Assembly: GCA_003523945.1 (NCBI GenBank)
Contig: DOFS01000624.1
Location: 1-52,863, forward strand
Source of the DNA: Nitrospiraceae bacterium
GTDB lineage: Bacteria > Nitrospirota > Nitrospiria > Nitrospirales > UBA8639
Length of the DNA: 52,863 nucleotides
Reading direction: 5' to 3'
The position numbers and the translations under genes were made by a program. A model generated the notes under the pieces. That model was not told the DNA's origin. It saw only the letters and a program-made list of their open reading frames with translations, and did no database searches. Shown here in pieces: positions 50,838 to 52,863 of the stretch. Each line of letters begins with the position of its first letter. Position 1 is the first letter of the stretch.

Positions 50838-51638
50838 ATGCAAATTGCTAAAAAGGAATTGCAGGCTAGTAGAGAAAAAGGGTTCATTACCCTCTGGCCT
50901 GTGGCGGCCGGATACCGCATTGAAGATGGAGTCGTGATTAGGGAGGGAAATCCTTTGAGAAGGGGCTATCCTCTAATGAGCCACCCAGAATTACCGGCCG
51001 AGATTTCCAAGCTCCAGAGGGGTGATGAAATGCGCTTACTCCATTTCCTGAAAATCTACGGTGAATTGGGGTATGTGAAATTTACGGATCGAAGGAACAA
51101 AAAAATCAAAGGGGACCCCATAGCGTGGATTTGGACCCATGCCCAAACTCTTCACTTTTGTCTAGAACTCCTTAATGGACTCAAAAGTAAAGACAAGAAG
51201 TTAATAACAACCGTGTTACGTGCTGGAAGATACCGAGGACAAACCTCGGAAATGATTCTGGTGGCCATGGGAGCAAAGTTTAAGGACCTCCCCATTCTAC
51301 CTAAGAAGCTCATAACAGAGGGAGGTCCCCTAGAATACGCCGAGAAACTCTTATGTGATTTAATTAATTCAAATCTAATAAATGTCCGCCCCAAAATTTA
51401 CAGGGAGGAGGAGGGGCCACACTTACGATTCACAATTGGGACCCTAATCGAAGCAGCCTACTGGCTGCTTGCGAATGACTATGTTGGAGGATGGTTAAAG
51501 CGTTGCGAAGCTCCCAACTGCGGGAGTTTGTTTCTCCAAACAGACAAAAGGCAAACGTTTTGTCCCAAGGGACTTAGGCAAGAAAGTCTGTGTGCCAGTA
51601 GGGTACGGCTCCAACGATTCAGGGATTCTAAAAAGTAA
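50838..51638 (+). CDS. CGNR-like zinc-finger protein
   Basis: The 266-aa protein starts at ATG with AGAAAGG upstream. Its C-terminus carries LKRCEAPNCGSLFLQ, then QTFCPKG and LCASRVRLQRFRD, a CGNR-like zinc finger. The N-terminal 200 residues are helical and not assigned (PVAAGYRIEDGVV near the start). It is the only gene between the divergent promoter and the integrase gene, 34 bp before the integrase start, so both may be co-transcribed. The gene at 20172-20798 has the same type of finger, though the overall similarity is low. Confidence 0.65.
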   Translation: MQIAKKELQASREKGFITLWPVAAGYRIEDGVVIREGNPLRRGYPLMSHPELPAEISKLQRGDEMRLLHFLKIYGELGYVKFTDRRNKKIKGDPIAWIWTHAQTLHFCLELLNGLKSKDKKLITTVLRAGRYRGQTSEMILVAMGAKFKDLPILPKKLITEGGPLEYAEKLLCDLINSNLINVRPKIYREEEGPHLRFTIGTLIEAAYWLLANDYVGGWLKRCEAPNCGSLFLQTDKRQTFCPKGLRQESLCASRVRLQRFRDSKK

Positions 51639-51672
51639 CTTAACCTCAAAATTGAGAAAGGAGGGAAAATTC

Positions 51673-52863
51673 ATGGCACGAAAAGATGGCAAGGATCGGG
51701 GCATTCAAGAAAAGCCCAAAGGGTCAGGCAAATGGTGGGTTCGGTTATTTGTGAAAGGACGGGAACGCCGATATCGGTGTGACTCAAAATCCCAAGCCAA
51801 GGCTCTCTATGGCCGATTGAAAGCCGAACTCCGAGAAGGAACCTACTTTCCTGAACAGTTTGTGCAGACAAAAGAAGTGACTCTCCGAACGTGGATTGAT
51901 CGTTATCTGGAAGGATCAAACAATCGAAGCATTCAAAATGAACGACATTATGGGCGGTTTTGGAAATTGCTCCTAGGTAAGCGGTTGCTTTCCCAAGTGA
52001 CCACCGATGATTGTCGAAGGATTCAAGCTAAATTGAATGCCAGGCGATCAAAGGTGAAGCTCCGAGGAAAGGAAACTCGGAAAACGGGAAGGCTCTCACC
52101 TGCCACTATCAACCGTCGTTTTGCCTTTCTTCGGCATGTGCTGATGGTGGCCATGAAGGATGAACTCATCTCTCGCAATCCAGTAACAAGCTTGAAATTC
52201 TTTCCTGAGCCAAAACGCACCCGCTATTACAGTGATTTTGAATTGACCCGGCTTAAGACTCATATGGAGAAAAACCATTGGGATTTAGTGGCCTTTGCCA
52301 TTGAGACTGGTTTACGTCGTGCCGATCAATTTTCACTTAAATGGTCCCAGGTCACACTGGAAACCTCTACCGTAGTCATTCCCCTTCCTAAAGGTGGAAA
52401 GACCCTCCATATCCCTCTAAGTGAGTTTGCTAAGGATATTCTTCGGTCCCTGGATTCCTTTTTAACCTCTCCCTATGTCTTCCCCAGTCCAGACAATCCC
52501 TTGAAAGCTCGTAGCCCCATTTGTTTCATTGCTAAGGTCTTTAAGCCTGCATTAAAAAAAGCCGGGATATCAGATGGACGGTGGCACGATCTCCGCCATA
52601 CCGCCGCTTCCAGGAGAGTGATGGCCGGAGTGGATTTGTATACCGTGAAGGAAATTCTTGGCCATCGGGATATCAGCACCACCGTGCGATATGCCCACCT
52701 CTCACCAGGCTTCCTTCAGGATGCCATCAACCGGGGAAGTTTAGTTGGAACCGGGACCAAAACCGGGACCAGCGAGGTAGAAGGGCTAATACCTGAAAAG
52801 GATGACGTGATGGAAGTGTTTGAAAGAAAAGATGAAATTGGCTGGCTGGGGGACCAGGAATCG
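51673..52863 (+). CDS. Tyrosine integrase, 3' end cut by window edge
   Basis: The frame is open for 397 codons from ATG 51673 (AAAGGAGGG upstream) to the window edge with no stop. The N-terminus (KWWVRLFVKGRERRYR) is the arm-binding beta domain, then the SAM-like core-binding domain, then the catalytic domain with TGLRRADQ (Arg), PKGGKTLH (Lys), HDLRHTAA (His/Arg) and LGHRDISTTVRYAHL (His and the nucleophile Tyr). All catalytic residues are present. The end, GWLGDQES, is encoded by the tRNA-Gln 3' sequence, as in the serine recombinase at 40265-41800. It is the integrase of element B and adjacent to its att site. Confidence 0.95.
   Translation, partial: MARKDGKDRGIQEKPKGSGKWWVRLFVKGRERRYRCDSKSQAKALYGRLKAELREGTYFPEQFVQTKEVTLRTWIDRYLEGSNNRSIQNERHYGRFWKLLLGKRLLSQVTTDDCRRIQAKLNARRSKVKLRGKETRKTGRLSPATINRRFAFLRHVLMVAMKDELISRNPVTSLKFFPEPKRTRYYSDFELTRLKTHMEKNHWDLVAFAIETGLRRADQFSLKWSQVTLETSTVVIPLPKGGKTLHIPLSEFAKDILRSLDSFLTSPYVFPSPDNPLKARSPICFIAKVFKPALKKAGISDGRWHDLRHTAASRRVMAGVDLYTVKEILGHRDISTTVRYAHLSPGFLQDAINRGSLVGTGTKTGTSEVEGLIPEKDDVMEVFERKDEIGWLGDQES
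52749..52768 (+). repeat. AACCGGGA repeats, right arm-site candidates
   Basis: AACCGGGA occurs at 52749-52756 and 52761-52768, spaced 12 bp, within the integrase gene and about 75-95 bp inside the right att sequence. It is the same unit and same strand as the four copies at the left end. Confidence 0.55.
52842..52863 (-). other. Second tRNA-Gln 3' sequence, att, partial
   Basis: These 22 bases are identical to 41725-41746 and correspond on the minus strand to the last part of the T-arm and acceptor 3' strand with CCA. The window ends inside it. An intact tRNA-Gln(TTG) gene, or another 3' fragment, should continue beyond the window. Confidence 0.75.

Larger units (their letters stand above)
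41725..52863. mobile_element. Integrative element B at tRNA-Gln
   Basis: The element is bounded by the tRNA-Gln 3' fragment (41726-41772) and a second copy of the same sequence starting at 52842 and cut by the window edge. It has a tyrosine integrase, an excisionase-like HTH protein, a primase-helicase, an HTH replication protein, a DUF5681 protein and an AT-rich five-gene cargo. Repeats of AACCGGGA occur near both ends. Size is about 11.1 kb. No conjugation, capsid or portal gene is visible, so it is a small mobilisable island or satellite-like element. Confidence 0.7.

Overview
The window looks like accessory DNA of an environmental bacterium, most likely a Nitrospira-type member of Nitrospirota. 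That assignment is inference. It rests on moderate GC coding sequence, very large secreted caspase/CHAT proteins, and a palindromic intergenic repeat of about 120 bp (10321-10443) that resembles repeats I remember from Nitrospira genomes. No ribosomal RNA or core housekeeping gene is present to settle it. Much of the window is mobile, decayed or defence-related.

Left part (1-20 kb). A 3' fragment of tRNA-Lys (343-397) marks the end of an integrated element lying to the left. Next comes a 764-bp element with 19-bp terminal inverted repeats and no transposase, a two-TM membrane protein, a small exported protein, an SRAP (YedK) protein and a frameshifted MBL-fold hydrolase. The main block is a set of exported cell-envelope peptidase-like proteins: a caspase-DUF4384-subtilase fusion (1210 aa), a decayed CHAT gene, and a 2299-aa TPR/beta-propeller/CHAT protein. 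A lipoprotein, a cluster of short repeats and a dead IS3-family copy follow.

Middle part (about 20-41.8 kb) looks like one integrative element (A). It has a CGNR-like zinc-finger protein, a small ORF, a DUF3854/TOPRIM primase-ATPase operon, and a complete type 3 BREX anti-phage operon on the minus strand (brxF, brxC, pglX, brxHII, pglZ, brxA). Two extra genes sit between pglX and brxHII: a DUF3696-type AAA ATPase and an unrecognised 357-aa protein. A large serine recombinase lies at the right end, and its reading frame runs into a 3' fragment of tRNA-Gln.

Right part (41.7-52.9 kb) is a second element (B) in tandem. It is bounded by the tRNA-Gln fragment and by a second copy of the same sequence at the window edge. 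It carries a tyrosine integrase whose 3' end overlaps that second copy, a MerR-like excisionase candidate, a CGNR-like protein, a T7 gp4-like primase-helicase, a replication-type HTH protein, a DUF5681 protein and an AT-rich cargo. The cargo is a divergent pair of operons with a nucleotide-metabolism theme: deoxynucleoside kinase-like, NUDIX and pyrimidine phosphorylase-like genes on one side, an HD dNTPase-like and a YwgA-like gene on the other. I think this cargo is the best candidate for an undescribed defence system. The other strong points are the ATPase pair embedded in BREX, the caspase/subtilase fusion with Thr at the subtilase nucleophile position, and periodic AACCGGGA repeats at both ends of element B that look like integrase arm sites.
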